DNA of 64,000 nucleotides from Stomoxys calcitrans (taxonomy: Eukaryota > Arthropoda > Insecta > Diptera > Muscidae): positions 175,559,896-175,623,895 of the forward strand of contig NC_081555.1 in assembly GCF_963082655.1 (NCBI RefSeq), read 5' to 3'. How positions within the stretch are numbered: position 1 is the first letter of the stretch; every line of letters begins with the position of its first letter. A program made the position numbers and the translations under genes. The notes under the pieces were generated by a model. The model was not told the DNA's origin, did no database searches, and worked only from the letters and a program-made list of their open reading frames with translations. Shown here in pieces: positions 22,166-34,514 of the stretch.

Positions 22166-22402
22166 TTGGGTTGCCCAAAAAGTAATTGCGGATTTTTCAT
22201 ATAGTCGGCGTTGACAAATTTTTTCACAGCTTGTGACTCTGTACTTGCATTCTTTCTTCTGTCAGTTATCAGCTGTTACTTTTAGCTTGCTTTAGAAAAA
22301 AAGTGTAAAAAAAGTATATTTGATTAAAGTTCATTCTAAGTTTTATTAAAAATGCATTTACTTTCTTTTAAAAAATCCGCAATTACTTTTTGGGCAACCC
22401 AA
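22166..22402. mobile_element. 237-bp mariner-type MITE, copy 1
   Basis: Perfect terminal inverted repeats of about 31 bp starting TTGGGTTGCCCAAAAAGTAA, flanked by TA on each side (22164-22165, 22403-22404). No ORF. TA duplication and terminal sequence fit a Tc1/mariner non-autonomous element. A second copy of the same length is at 26414. Confidence 0.93.
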
Positions 22403-22428
22403 TAGTCAAAATCGACAACAAAAATCTA

Positions 22429-22521
22429 ATTTGCCCATTAGCATTCCATTAAGGAACAGCGGGGTACCTTAAGTTTAATCATATCAATGAGTGCTGTCCG
22501 ATTCAGGTTTAAGTTCAATGA
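22429..22521 (-). mobile_element. SINE tail fragment, minus strand
   Basis: GCATTCCATTAAGGAACAGC and ATCAATGAGTGCTGTCCGAT correspond to the reversed SINE tail. It joins directly to a plus-strand head at 22522. Confidence 0.78.
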
Positions 22522-22650
22522 GGCCCCCATAGCTCAGTGGTTGGCTTGTCCGTCTCTGATGCTGAACGCCTGGGTTCAAATCCCGGCGTGAACATCCGAA
22601 AAATTGTTAGCGGTAGTTTACCTTCTTTGTGCTGCTGACACTGCCAGTTA
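22522..22650 (+). mobile_element. SINE head, variant subfamily
   Basis: GCCCCCATAGCTCAGTGG is a good box A (TAGCTCAGTGG) and GGTTCAAATCC a good box B. This head differs from the common TAGCGCAGAGG type and is more tRNA-like. The body is truncated after about 130 bp. Confidence 0.8.
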
Positions 22651-22689
22651 TTTACTTCTACTATTTTACTTGGCTATGACAAACATTTG

Positions 22690-23038
22690 TCCCACTATTC
22701 GAACTTAGAATAGCGTTCCAAGCATTTCGATCTTCTGCACTTCATCTAAAATCTCTGACACCAAGTTTCAAGATGTCTTTCACCACTCGATCCTTCCAAC
22801 GGGCTCTTTTGGTCGTCCCAATTTGCGGGTGCCACCGTGATTGCCTTCAAAAGATGTCTTCGCTAGAGCTTCTTTATTCATTCTGACAACATCACCTAGC
22901 CAACGCAACCTTTGTATTTTTATACGTTTAACTATACTAACGTAGCCATAGAGCTCGTGGTTGATATGACATTGATACTCTCCATTGATGCAAACTGATC
23001 CACGAAATTTACGAAAAATCTTTCTTTTTTTACCATAG
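22690..23038 (-). pseudogene. Non-LTR retrotransposon ORF2 C-terminal remnant
   Basis: Minus-strand translation gives GSVCINGEYQCHINHELYGY, RIKIQRLRWLGDVVRMNKEA and GRPKEPVGRIEW, the conserved C-terminal block downstream of the RT domain. Read on the minus strand, it begins in the middle of the block. The 5' side is cut at the SINE insertion at 23039-23050. A frame of about 135 codons remains open but is not a complete gene. Confidence 0.8.
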
Positions 23039-23050
23039 GTAATCAGCATT

Positions 23051-23363
23051 GGAGGCCACCATGACACAAAGGTTAGCTTGTACGCTTGTGACCCCGAACG
23101 CCTGGGTTCAAATCCCGCTGTGAAATCAGAAAAATTTTCAACTGTGGTTATCCCCTTACTAATGCTGGCCACATTTGTGAGCAATCCTGTCATGTTAAAA
23201 CTTCTCTACCAAGTGGTGTCGCTAAGCGGCACGCCATTTGAACTCGGCATAAAAAAGGAAACCCCTTATCATTAAGCTTAGGCTTTAATCAGACTGCACT
23301 CATTGATATGAGAGAAGTATCCCATGTTCCTTAATAAAATATTCATGGGAAATTTAGTATTTA
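23051..23363 (+). mobile_element. Full-length SINE with 12-bp TSD
   Basis: Head GGAGGCCACCATGACACAAA (box A decayed), box B GGTTCAAATCC, body with GTGTCGCTAAGCGGCACGCC, tail AATATTCATGGGAAATT. Target duplication GTAATCAGCATT at 23039-23050 and 23364-23375 is perfect. More diverged than the copy at 14660 although its duplication is intact. Confidence 0.92.
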
Positions 23364-23375
23364 GTAATCAGCATT

Positions 23376-23440
23376 GTAACCTTCTCTACTAAGTGGTGTC
23401 GCTTTGCGGCAATAAACAGAAGATCCCTTATTAATATCGA
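23376..23440 (+). mobile_element. Internal SINE fragment
   Basis: AACCTTCTCTACTAAGTGGT and GTCGCTTTGCGGC match the SINE body. No head or tail. It lies immediately after the downstream target duplication of the previous copy. Confidence 0.65.
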
Positions 23441-25176
23441 CCATTCTTGTGTCTGAATATGTGCACATATTAAAGCGTTTTAGGAATTATCGTCAAAGGA
23501 AAAATTCACCTTAAAAGCAAATTTGCTACGGATTGTTCTTTGAAAACAAAGTTTTTAACAAAAAATTTTCCAAAAATTTTTTTAAAGATAAACATTTCTA
23601 GAAATTATCTTTAAAGATAAACGGCCGTATTCAGTTTCTTACAGATTTTTTTCTGAAGAGAATATAAACTTCTAAGAAGACAACATTTCTATGAAATTTT
23701 CTTTAAAAACCAAATTTAGTGCAAACATTTAGAGTCCTATATTTTTTTGCCATTCTTGGTTTAACTATTCTCATTCAATAATGATGCAACATTGAAATTG
23801 CATTAAACTGGATACTTCTTTACTTTCAACGAACAGCATCATTCATCTATGGCAACCAAAAAAAAAAAAAAAAAAAAAAAAACAGCGACGATTGCAATTT
23901 TCGGTCGCATTCTGTATTTCGCCAAATCGGGTTTTTTTATGGAAGACCCACAAAAAAATTTTAGAAATTGAAAGGCATTGAAGAGTCCATGGTGGTCATT
24001 CCCAGTTAAATTCACAAAATAAAGTTTTTGTTTTGTTTTGGCAAACTAGACCGAAATGTTTGAAATAAAAACAAAAAACACATGATGACAGTAATGGTTT
24101 ACCAAGAAAATGCCATTAAAATCCAATTCGAAATTGTGGCAAGGCAAAGAAAAACTCTGCAAAGGATTGGACGTAAAACTTCAGAAAAAAATTTAAGAAT
24201 TAAACGATGGTTTGGATTCAATCAACTCTAAAATTTGAGGAAAAAACTTAAACTAAGCTTAAGTTGGAAATTGAAAGTTTTAAAAATCCAAGATGCAACT
24301 CATCGGAATACGAGTCTTCTTTTTAGCCTAGTCATAATTTCTTTTATTATCTAAAAATATTTGCATTTTCACCAGATAAACAAAGAAAAACTTTCGTTTT
24401 CTGTTTGATTTTTTGATGTTTTCTTCTCCGGCCGAAGATTTTGAATTCCATTTGAAGTGTTTGATCATCATCGTCATGGTTCTTTCTTTCTTTTTCTCTC
24501 GGATGTCTGCTTTGATTTCTTCCGCCCAGTTTGCAGATACTATGGAGGAGGAACACCGAAATGAATGATGGCATAGCCGGTCGCTGCTTGTCTTATCTTC
24601 CTCCGAAAAAATTTATATTTCTTTTTGTTTTGAGTTCGAATGCTCTTTTATGGGCTTTTAAAAGCTTTTCTATATAATTGCTTGGCGGTTTTATAATTGT
24701 TGGTTTTGCTGTTGCAGTTGTTATTGTTGTTGTTGTTGTCTTATTGAACACCTCTAAACTCGTTATTCCCCATATTAAATATTTATGTTATTTGGGATTT
24801 TTTTTACTCTTTGAAAAAACACAACTCTCATCATCATAGTCATAATCACCGGAAGACTTCGTAAAAAGAAGAAACCCAAACCAAAGAAAACAAAACAAAC
24901 CAAAATATTTTTTTATCCAAAGATGAGAAGGAAAAGAAAGCGAATACAGATCGTAACTGCAGTCTCACAGAGGGAAAGGGGGAAACCAAATGTGAACATA
25001 TGTAATTTTATTTAGTACAGGAAGGAGAGGGAATATTCACAGCTGGTTTGTGATATACGAATATGATCCACTTTGACATATGAAATATGATTGCGTTTAT
25101 ATTAAGCTACAACTTTCTTGATCAGACTGCAAGTATGATGAGAGGAGATTTGAATATAGCCAAAATAATTCAGAAG
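23441..25176. other. Unique AT-rich sequence with poly-A tract
   Basis: Includes a 22-base A-run near 23860 and GTT-rich stretches near 24720. No coding frame, RNA gene or transposon end is supported. Confidence 0.5.
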
Positions 25177-25740
25177 AAGTAAAGGCATACTAAGTTCGGC
25201 CGGGCCGAATCTTATATACCCTCCACCATGGATCGCATTTGTCAATTTCTTTGAATGCCTTTTTCAGTCATAGAAAAACATCACCTCCAAAATATCAGGC
25301 AAATCGAGTAATAATTGCACCCTCCAGAGGCTCAAAAAATCAAACAGGGAGATCGCTTTTTATGGCAGCTATATCAGGTTATATACCGATTTAGACCAAA
25401 CTTGGAACAATACTTGGAAGTCGTACAAAAACGACATTTACCATATTGGATAAGAATTGCGCCTTATAGGAGCCCAAGAAGTCTAATCGGGAGATCGGTT
25501 TATATGGCGGCTATATCAGGATATGGATTGATTTAGACCATAGTTGACAAAGTTGTTGGAATTAAAAAAAAACACTTTATGCAAAATTTCCACCTATCTC
25601 CTTTGGTGGAATTGCGCCCTCTCGAAGCTCAAGATGTCAAGATCCAAAAATCTTATGAATCTTATGAATTACAACATTGGTTCCAAGTTTTATCCCAATC
25701 GGTCAATATGGTAATGTAGGCCCCCTAAGTACCGATATCC
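25177..25740 (+). repeat. Family A element, proximal part
   Basis: Starts AAGTAAAGGCATACTAAG with the palindrome TTCGGCCGGGCCGAA and CTTATATACCCTCCACCATG, then roughly 100-bp units (TATATGGCAGCTATATCAGG-like). The distal end is missing. Confidence 0.85.
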
Positions 25741-25794
25741 CCACATGACTTCTTCAGACCAATATAATTCAAATACAAACTCAGTTAATAAGGT

Positions 25795-26060
25795 TAAATT
25801 TTTAGCGGGATCCATGGTGGTGGGTACCCAAGTTACACGCATCAAAATACAACGGCTGCGTTGGCTAGGTCATGTTGTCAGAATGGATGAAGAAGCTCCA
25901 ACCAAGAAGTCTTTTGAAGCTAAACGAAAGATCAAGTTGTGGGAGACACCTCGAAACTTGGTGTCAGAGATTTTAAAATGAGCGCAGAATATCGAGGCGT
26001 TTGGAACGCTATTCTACGTTCGGCTAGAGGAACAAATATTCTGCCATAGCCAATTATAGT
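25795..26060 (+). pseudogene. Non-LTR retrotransposon ORF2 C-terminal remnant
   Basis: Reads RIKIQRLRWLGHVVRMDEEA, then WETPRNLVSEI, and past a stop the tail equivalent to NRGAWRNIL (AGCGCAGAATATCGAGGCGT). Same family as the remnants at 22.7 and 60.5 kb. The frame is broken near the end. Confidence 0.8.
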
Positions 26061-26413
26061 AAAGTAAAGTTCATTCAGTAATAAGTTTCAGAAGAGGTAT
26101 CGTCGACGATAATATGCCCTTACCCATGCGTGGTAAAGTGCTTGCTTATTCCAAAATAAAATAAGTAAAAATAACTAACACCACCTGAGTTTTTAACTAT
26201 TTCATCTATACTCATGAAAAGTATGTTTTATTTGTACTAAGTTAATTTTGTAACCCCTTTCGAAATTTTAATTAAACGTGAGTAAAGATCATGAACTAAA
26301 GTGTATTATGTAATGAACTCATATTTAGGATAAGCATTTTTCTGAGTGTTGTTAGTAACCTTTCCATACTATAAAACCAACGAATATCTTTAGTAACAAT
26401 TATGATAAACCTA
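26061..26413. other. Unassigned AT-rich sequence
   Basis: Nothing recognised between the retrotransposon remnant and the MITE. Confidence 0.5.
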
Positions 26414-26650
26414 TTTGGTTGCCCAAAAAGTAATTGCGGATTTTTCATACAGTCGGCGTTGACAAATTTTTTCACAGCTTGTGACTCCGTAATTGCATTC
26501 TTTCTACTGTCAGTTATCAGCTGTTACTTTTAGCTTGCTTTAGAAAAAAAGTGTAAAAAAAGTATATTTGATTAAAGTTCATTCTAAGTTTTATTAAAAA
26601 TGCATTTACTTTCTTTTAAAAAATCCGCAATTTCTTTTTGGGCAACCCAA
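26414..26650. mobile_element. 237-bp mariner-type MITE, copy 2
   Basis: Same length as the copy at 22166 and nearly the same sequence, with inverted ends TTTGGTTGCCCAAAAAGTAA and TTTTTGGGCAACCCAA between TA dinucleotides (26412-26413, 26651-26652). Each arm has one or two changes that the other copy lacks. Confidence 0.93.
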
Positions 26651-27537
26651 TATTATTTTATTATTCATTACAATTCGGATCAACCAATTACTACCAAGTT
26701 CAGCGAAATAGCCATACTATAATTAAACTGCTTTAAGAAATAGGAAATTACGCTCAGAGAACACATTCTTGGAAATTACAAATGTATTAAATATTGTATT
26801 TTTCCCTTTTCTAAACTAAGCAATTAATTAAAATTTCAAGTTTATTACAAATCGTTGTGTTGTTTAAAAAATACAGCATCATGTAACAGCCATTAGTTTA
26901 AAGTCCAGCAAAGTTAGCGTTAACATTAATTATGCATTGTTTTAAAATTGTAAAAATACGTAATTTTTTCGTTGTTGTTTTAAGTATTGCATATTTAATC
27001 AAGTACATTTTAAATAATAATAATAACAAAAAAAAAAAAAACAAATTCCCCAACCAATTTTGTTTTGTTGTTATTGCTGACGAGGGAGGTGGTTTACTTT
27101 CTCATGGCATTGTATTGCATTGCCTTTCATTTGATTACACCTTTACTTCACTTAAGGAAGCAATTAATTAATACCCGTGGAAAAGGCGAAATTTCCATTA
27201 AAATCCCAGTGATACTGCCTATTCAGTTTCAATGACTTAACTGCCATGGCTGGGAAAGTCTTGGCCACCTTGTGGTTTGAAATGTGATGTCTTGACTGGG
27301 TTTTCAAAAACAAGAAAAACAAAACTGCCATAGGATGATTCAGAAAATTGCGTAATTTGTCAAAAAAAAAAAACATATTTGTATACATTTAAATCTGTGT
27401 GGGAAAGAGAATATTTAGCAAAACACACATCTCAATAAACAAAAAAAAAAAATTCAGATGAAAACAAATTTGCTACTAAACCAGTTTCAGTGTCACCGGA
27501 ATTTATAGAATTTTTGAATTATAAAATCAATACAAAA
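26651..27537. other. Unique AT-rich sequence, no gene recognised
   Basis: A-runs and short open frames only. No motif or splice pair was recognised. Confidence 0.5.
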
Positions 27538-28845
27538 ACCAATAAGGAAGGGCAAAATTAGGGCGGTGCCGACTGTATAATACCCTACACCTACCCTATA
27601 AGTACAATGTGGGACCTATATCCAATTCCGAACCAATTTTGATGGACCGAGTAAATATGATGGCGAGCAAATATATTCAAACTGTAAAAACTACGGTTGA
27701 CAAATGACAACATTATGGCAAATAACCAAAAATCTGACGAACTTATATAAGGGAACTATATCTAATTCTGAACCGATTCCGAGCAGACTTCTCAGATAAT
27801 GTGGTAGTCGTCGAGGAAAGCGTTGTGCAAAATTTTGGCAAGATTGGTCAATAAATGCGCTTGCAGTGGCTCTTAAAGTGAAAATCGGGCGATATACATA
27901 TATGACAGCTATATCTAAATTTGGGCCGATTTCTATGAAATTCACCAGTAACATTAAGAGTCATAAGAAAAGCGTTCCTGCTAAATTAGTCATCGAGGAA
28001 AGCGATGTGCAATATTTTGGCAAGACTGGTCAATAAATATGCTTGCAGTGGCTCTAGGAGTGAAAATCGGGCGATATATACATATGAGAGCTATATCTAA
28101 ATCTGAACCGATTTCCATTAAATTCACCAGTAATATTGAGAGTCATAAGAAAATCTCTCCTGTCAAATTTCGAGAAAATCGGTTAAGAAATTACCATTTT
28201 ATTGCAATATTACTGGAAATCGGACGAGCATATATATGGGAGCTATACCTAAATCTGAACCGATTTTGACTAAACTCTATGTGCATTGTGGTAGTCATCG
28301 AGGAAAGCGATGTGCAATATTTTGGCAGGACTGGTCAATAAATATGCTTGCAGTGGCTCTAGGAGTGAAAATCGGGCGATATATATAAATGAGAGCTATA
28401 TCCAAATCTGAACCGATTTCCATGAAAGTCACCAGTAATGTCGACAGTTGTAAAAAAAATCATGCCTGCAAAATTTCGTGAGAATCGGTTAGCAAATGAC
28501 CATTTTATTGCAATATTACTGGAAATGGGACGAACATATACATGGGAGCTATATCCAGATCTGAACCGATTTTTTCCAATTTCAATAAGCTTTGTCTCTA
28601 GGCCGAAAAACAAACCTGTACCAAATTTGAAGACGATCGGATGAAAACTGCGACCTGTACTTCGTACACCAATTAACATCGACAGACGGTCAGACAGGCC
28701 AAGGGACAGACAGACAGACCAACATTTCTAAATTGAATCAGAAAGTGAATCTAAGTCGATCGGTCTATGGGTCTATCTCTCATACTTTTGGGTGTTACAA
28801 ACCAATTCACTAAGTTATAATACCCAGTAGTGGTGTAGGGTATAA
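27538..28845. mobile_element. Family B element, near full length
   Basis: The left end AACCAATAAGGAAGGGCAAA, GCGGTGCCGACTGTATAATA, and the right end TTATAATACCCAGTAGTGGT, GTAGGGTATAAAAA. The interior has four or more units with ATTTTGGCAAGACTGGTC, CAGTGGCTCTAGGAGTG and ATATGGGAGCTATATCTAAA-like sequence, then a CAGACAGAC-rich stretch (28680-28722). No coding capacity. Confidence 0.8.
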
Positions 28846-30064
28846 AAATGTGCTAAGTTAAACGAAATAAGTTAACCATTGACAGACGAAATTGATAACA
28901 CTAAGCTACAGCAAAAATCTAATGGGGATGAATGAGGAGTAAACTTTTCGAAAATTACAGCAAAAACTGAATAAATTATGAAGCAAAAAAATAAATAAAA
29001 CTGCTTCGGCGTTTGAAAGTTTACAACGGGAATACGTCCATTTGTTATGTATGAAGAAGTCCCCAGTGTTTTTTTTTGTGTTTATAATTTTATACCATCG
29101 CACATTAGAATGTAAAGTCTCACTTTCGTTCTCATAACATGCTATTGTCTACAAAATGTATGGGGAGAAAATCCACTGTCTTAAAGTCCAACTACAATAA
29201 GTCGTCTTATGGGTATAATGGGATTAAGGTGTCGATTTACAATGTCTTTATTGGCCACACATGCTTTTCAATTCAATTCATACCATTTTAGTTTAAACAC
29301 CATTTATATGATAATTTTGGGACCTCAAAAAACTCACTCTGATTGTCCATTAAGAGCAATAAATTTAATTTTTTTGTTATAACATCGAATGAAAAAAAAA
29401 AAAAAAAAAACAAAATCATTCCACAAAGTTCGCTTTCGTTGTCATTTTCGATTTCGTAGTTGCGGTTGTGGCTGGTTCGCGCGGCCTGGTGCCAACGATG
29501 TTGAGTCATACCCCCCGCAATAGAGTACCAGACATTCAGCCAGAGTACTTTTCATATCATTTGGGGATTGGTTTCCTTGTTTTGCGGTTAGCATGGGATG
29601 TTGAGTCGCCTCGTCATATTCGTTCTTCCATTCATGCCTCTTGTCACCACAAACCGACAGATGGGCGTATGGAGCATGAAGAATATTGGGATAGATAGAT
29701 GCATGCAAAGACGGACGGACAAGCTACACTGGCTATGTTGATATCTTGACATGTTTCTGCTGTATTTCCGGTTATTTATGGCATATATTCCGAATGTCAG
29801 CCAGCGATCGATCCACTTGAGTGAATATTATATAGCAGGCCAAGACACTCAAAAGATGATGACACTTGTTGGCTGCTGCTGATACAACCAGGCACGATGG
29901 CATCACTGGATTGACTGTCAGCCAAAAATTGCTAATAATACTAAAATTTCAAAAATATTTTTAACTCAAAATGAATTTCGAGGAAAAAAACCAATGACAC
30001 ATATCCCCATAAAAAATTCAACATAATTTGTCAATTATTACAATAAAAAAAAAGAAGTCAAAAG
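28846..30064. other. Unique sequence, no gene recognised
   Basis: Two antisense frames of 76-88 codons at 29442-29708 overlap; neither has recognisable motifs. Otherwise AT-rich DNA. Confidence 0.45.
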
Positions 30065-31766
30065 AAGTAAAAGTGGGCTAAATTCAGCCGGGCCGAATTT
30101 TATATACCCTCCACCATGGATCGCATTTGTTTAGTTCTTTGAATTACTTTTTCAAATATGTTATATAAGAGCTATATGAAGTTATTGACCGATATGTACC
30201 GTACTTGTCATGCCGTACAAGTCATAGACAAATATCACCATACTTAACAGTTGTTGGAAGTCATAGCAAAACGATATGTGCGAAATGTCAGCCAAATCGG
30301 ATAAGAATTGCGCCCTCTAGAAGCTCAAGAAGTCTAATCGGAAGATGGGTTTATATGGCAGCTATATCAGCATATGGACTGATTAAATCATACTTGATAC
30401 AGTTGTTGGAGGTCATACCAAAACGATGTGCGAAAAATTTCAGCCTAATCGGATATGTGCAAAATTTCAGCCAAATTGGATAACAATTACGCCCTCTAGA
30501 GGCTCAATAAGTCTAATCAGGAGATCGGTTTATATGGCAGCTTTATCAGGTTATGGACCAATTTAGAACATATTTAGCACAGTTGTTGAAAGTCATAACA
30601 AAACGCTTCATACAAAATTCAGTTAAATCAGATAAGAATTCCGCCCTCAAGAAGCTCAAGAAGTCAAGACCCAAGATCGGTTTATATGGCAGCTATATCA
30701 AAACATGGGGAAATAACCTGATTTACTTGACATATAAACCGATCTGCGGTCTAGACTTCTTGAGCCTCTGGAGGGACGCAAATTTGGCTGAAAATGTGCA
30801 TGACGTTTTTCGTTATGACTTCCAACAACTGTGCTAAGTTGGTCCAAAACCTGATATAGCTGCCATATAAATCCTGAATCTTGAATCTTGACTCCATGAG
30901 CCACTAGAGGGCTGAAATCTTAGCCGATTTGGCTAAAATTTTGACATGTTATGCTATGACTTCTAACAACTGGATCGCCACCTCCACATGAAAATGTAGT
31001 AGTGTGTGAAAATGTAGAAAGTGTGTAAACCGATCTGGGATCTTGATTTCTTGAGCCTCTAGAGTGCGCATTTATTATCCGATTTGGCTGAAATTTTGTA
31101 CAACGGCTTCTCCCATGACCTACAACATACGTATCACATATAGTCTGAATCGGTCTATAGCTTGATACAGCGCCCATATTAACTGATCTCGAGCAGAGAG
31201 TCTTAGTGAGAGGTCGAGAGGCACCGGCTCTTGCACAAATACTGAGAGCCTACGATGCTCGATACGACAAGGCGATTTATTGGCGACTTTAAATAACCAA
31301 TGGCCACACTGTTCCCGCGGCGATCGGTCCTTTGGATCGGAACGAGCTTGCTCACCTACAGGAGCTTGACGAGGATCGCCACCTTCGCCATCTGATTTCT
31401 TGATTCCATCTGGCTTCTCCCACGACTTACAACATACATGTCAAATATGGTCTGAATCGGTCTATAGCCTAATACAGCGCCCATATTAACTGATCTTCCT
31501 ATTTTACTTCTTGAGCCTCTAGAGGGCGCAATTCTCATTCGATTTGCCTGAAATTTTACCCAATGACTTCTACTATAGTCTCCAACATTCATTTCAAATA
31601 TAATCCGAATCGGACCATTACATCATATAGCTTCTATACCATAGCATTTCTTTTCTTCTATCCTATGTTTCCCTTAAAAGAGATACCGGGATAAGAACTC
31701 GACAAATGTGTTCCATGATGGAGGGTATATAAGATTTGGCCTGGTCGAACTTAGAACGCTTTACTT
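30065..31766. mobile_element. Family A element with both ends, foldback layout
   Basis: The left end AAGTAAAAGTGGGCTAAATT, CAGCCGGGCCGAATTTTATA, ACCCTCCACCATGGA, and the inverted right end AAGTAAAGCGTTCTAAGTTC, TTATATACCCTCCATCATGG, form roughly 55-bp terminal inverted repeats. The internal 100-bp units are in plus orientation up to about 30710 and reversed beyond, so the whole element is a large imperfect hairpin. A unit-free segment lies near 31195-31380. No ORF. Confidence 0.85.
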
Positions 31767-31836
31767 GTTCCATTTTCAATTCCAAATTTATTTGAATCAA
31801 TAATTTTTTTATTGGAAACAAAACTCTCAAATCAAA

Positions 31837-31990
31837 ATTGTCTGACGTCAACTTTTCTATACTAAGAAAAGTTGTCTGACGTCAACTTTTCTATACTAAG
31901 AAAAGTTGTCTGACGTCAACTTTTCTATACTAAGAAAAGTTGTCTGACGTCAACTTTTCTATACTAAGAAAAGTTGTCTGACGTCAATCG
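31837..31990. repeat. Five-unit 34-bp repeat with perfect CRE motif
   Basis: Unit GTTGTCTGACGTCAACTTTT + CTATACTAAGAAAA. TGACGTCA, the full palindromic CREB/ATF-type site, recurs at 31843, 31877, 31911, 31945 and 31979, exactly 34 bp apart. A wider dyad AAAAGTTG and CAACTTTT surrounds each site except the first. Units are essentially identical. Confidence 0.95.
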
Positions 31991-33439
31991 AAAAAGGTGT
32001 CGGAAAAAATATACCTACTCTTTAGCTTTCCTCTATATAACTGAATTTGATTTTAAAAGTTTCCTGCTGATAATCTCTTTCTATATACTTCAACTATTTT
32101 ATTTTGCTCCTTTGTTCTGTGATGCTTTTTAGATGCGAAATGCTTCAAATCATAAAGTTACACAGTGGTGAACATGATTCATAATTTTGTAGATATGTAT
32201 TTGGTACAAATTATTTATCGCGAGATTTGTTTATCGGTCATTGTCATTTCACTTCCATTATGTATGGCAGTGTTTACACATTACGGCCGATATGCCTTCC
32301 GAGATACGATGAAAATAACTGCAACAACGTCATTACCAGCGAATAATCAGCTTTTAAATAATAAAAACTCGCTGTAGTTTGCCTTAATAGTTTTTTTTTT
32401 TGTTTTATACAATGAAAGATAATTGCTCGAAAAGTTGCATGAACAATGAAGTGCCGAGTTATGGTTGATGGTATGGTCAGTGAAAAGGGAAATAATAAAA
32501 AAGGCTGATTTTAGTTACAATAATGAGGTAATATGAATACATAATGACCGACAAAGGAAGAGATTAAAATGTAAAAAAAAATTAAATGATTTTTGCCATA
32601 AAATCGTTTTGAACATGAGTTAATGGAAGTTCATATAGGGATGGGATAATAATTCCTTGATTGACGACATTATCAATAATAACATTCTTCAAAAGTTAAG
32701 GAGGGAGGATATGGCATAGTTTATTTAAAGGCTTTTGAAACAACATCACTTATCTAGTGTCGACAATTAGAAGGAAAAAACAGGAATCTTCTGTGGTACT
32801 GGATCAATGTTTTTGTAATTTTTCCTTGCCTTTTCAAATTATCATATAATGTTTCTCCCCCACATTAGAAGGGAAATCTTATTCCTTATATTAACGTTAC
32901 AGCATTTTTTTAAATTTCTGGCAAACCCTGTACAAAATGAAAATTGTCAAAGTTTTAGTTGGAAGCTAGGAGGCTGGTGCTTTTATTCCCACGATAGACT
33001 TTGATTTGGGGCAACAAAATGATAGGCACCTGCGACCAGTGTAATTCTTTACGGCAACTTCGACATGGAAAAACTGTCTCGTATTTGTTCAAATATTATT
33101 TTCCTTTACTTTCGGTATATAATCTGAAAAATACTGCATATATGTTTTGAAAATTGCATGGCATCAAGTGCTATGGACTTCTATCATATCAACAAAGGTG
33201 AACACTCCCAGACCTATTCCTAATTTTTATGTGTTTCCAAGTTAATGATAAGAATTCGTACTGTCTTCGACTTAAGCGGAATAACATATCACGTCATATA
33301 TTGAATTTTTCAATGATTACAATAGTCAATTATGGTCTTATCAAGTGACATTTGTGCAGTTAATAATAAATTTAAAATTCTTCGATGGGGGAAAAGTTCA
33401 AAAGATTTTCTAATGAGTCATAGACAAAAATACAAAAAC
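31991..33439. other. Unique sequence, no gene recognised
   Basis: Short unsupported frames only (for example 32165-32377). It follows the CRE-bearing repeat. No TATA/Inr arrangement that I could defend was seen. Confidence 0.45.
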
Positions 33440-34478
33440 AAGTAAGAGCGTGCGAATCTTATATACCCTCTACCATGGATCGCATTTGTCGAGTTCTATG
33501 CGCGCTATCGTTTTTTTTTTTTAGGCAAACAAAGAATATTGGATAAGAACTGTGTGTATGCCATTGGAGCTATATCAAGTTATACTCCGATTCGGACCAT
33601 AAATGAATGCTGAACATTGTAAAAGTCATTGTGTAATATTTCAGTCCATTCGGATAAGAATTGCGCCTTGTAGGGGCTCAAGAAGCAACATCGGAAGATA
33701 GGTTTATATGGGAGCTGTATTAAGCTATTGATCGTTTCAGACCATATAAGACACGTATGTTGAAGGTCATGAAAGAAGACGTTGTACAAAATTTCAGCCA
33801 AATCGGATGATAATTGCGCCCTCTAGAGGCTCAAGAAGTCAAGATCCCAGATCGGTTTATATGGCAGCTATACAAGATTATGAACCGATTTGAATCATAC
33901 TTAGCTCAATTGTTGGAAGTGATACCAAAACACTACGTGCAAAATTTCAGTTGAATCAGACGAGAATTGCGCCCTCTAGAGGATCAAGAAGTCAAAACCC
34001 AAGATCGGTTTATATGGCAGCTATATCAAAACATGGACCGATTTGAACCATAATTGGCGCAGTTGTTGGAAAAGAAAGAAGAGAAAACACCACGTGGAAA
34101 ATTTCAGTCAAATCGAACGAGAATAGCGCCCTTTAGAGGCTCAAGAAGTCAAGACCCAAGATCGGTTTATATGGCAGCTATATCAAAACTTGGACCGATT
34201 TGGCCCATTCACAATACCAACCGACCTATACTAATAAAAAGTATTTGTGCAAAATTTCAAGCGGCTAGCATTACTTCTTCGAAAGTTAGCGTGCTTTCGA
34301 CAGACAGACGGACGGACAGACGTACGGACAAACGGACGGACATGGCTAGATCGACATAAAATGACATGACGATCAAAAATATATATACTTTATGGGTCTC
34401 AGACGTATATTTCGAGGTGTTACAAACAGAATGACGAAATTAGTATACCCCTATCCTATGGTGGAGGGTATAAAAAAA
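33440..34478 (+). mobile_element. Family A element with both ends
   Basis: Starts AAGTAAGAGCGTGCGAATCT, TATACCCTCTACCATGG. It has five units (GATCGGTTTATATGGCAGCT, GAATTGCGCCCTCTAGAGG), then GCTAGCATTACTTC, a CAGACGGACGGACAGACG tract, AATATATATACTTTATGGG, and the end ATCCTATGGTGGAGGGTATA. The units all point one way, unlike the foldback copy at 30065. No coding capacity. Confidence 0.88.
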
Positions 34479-34514
34479 TTTTCCATACATTGTTAACCTT
34501 TGGTAATGGAAACA

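Noticed and set aside
29442..29708. Overlapping 88- and 76-codon frames
   Set aside because: Mutually antisense, with no motif and no splice support.
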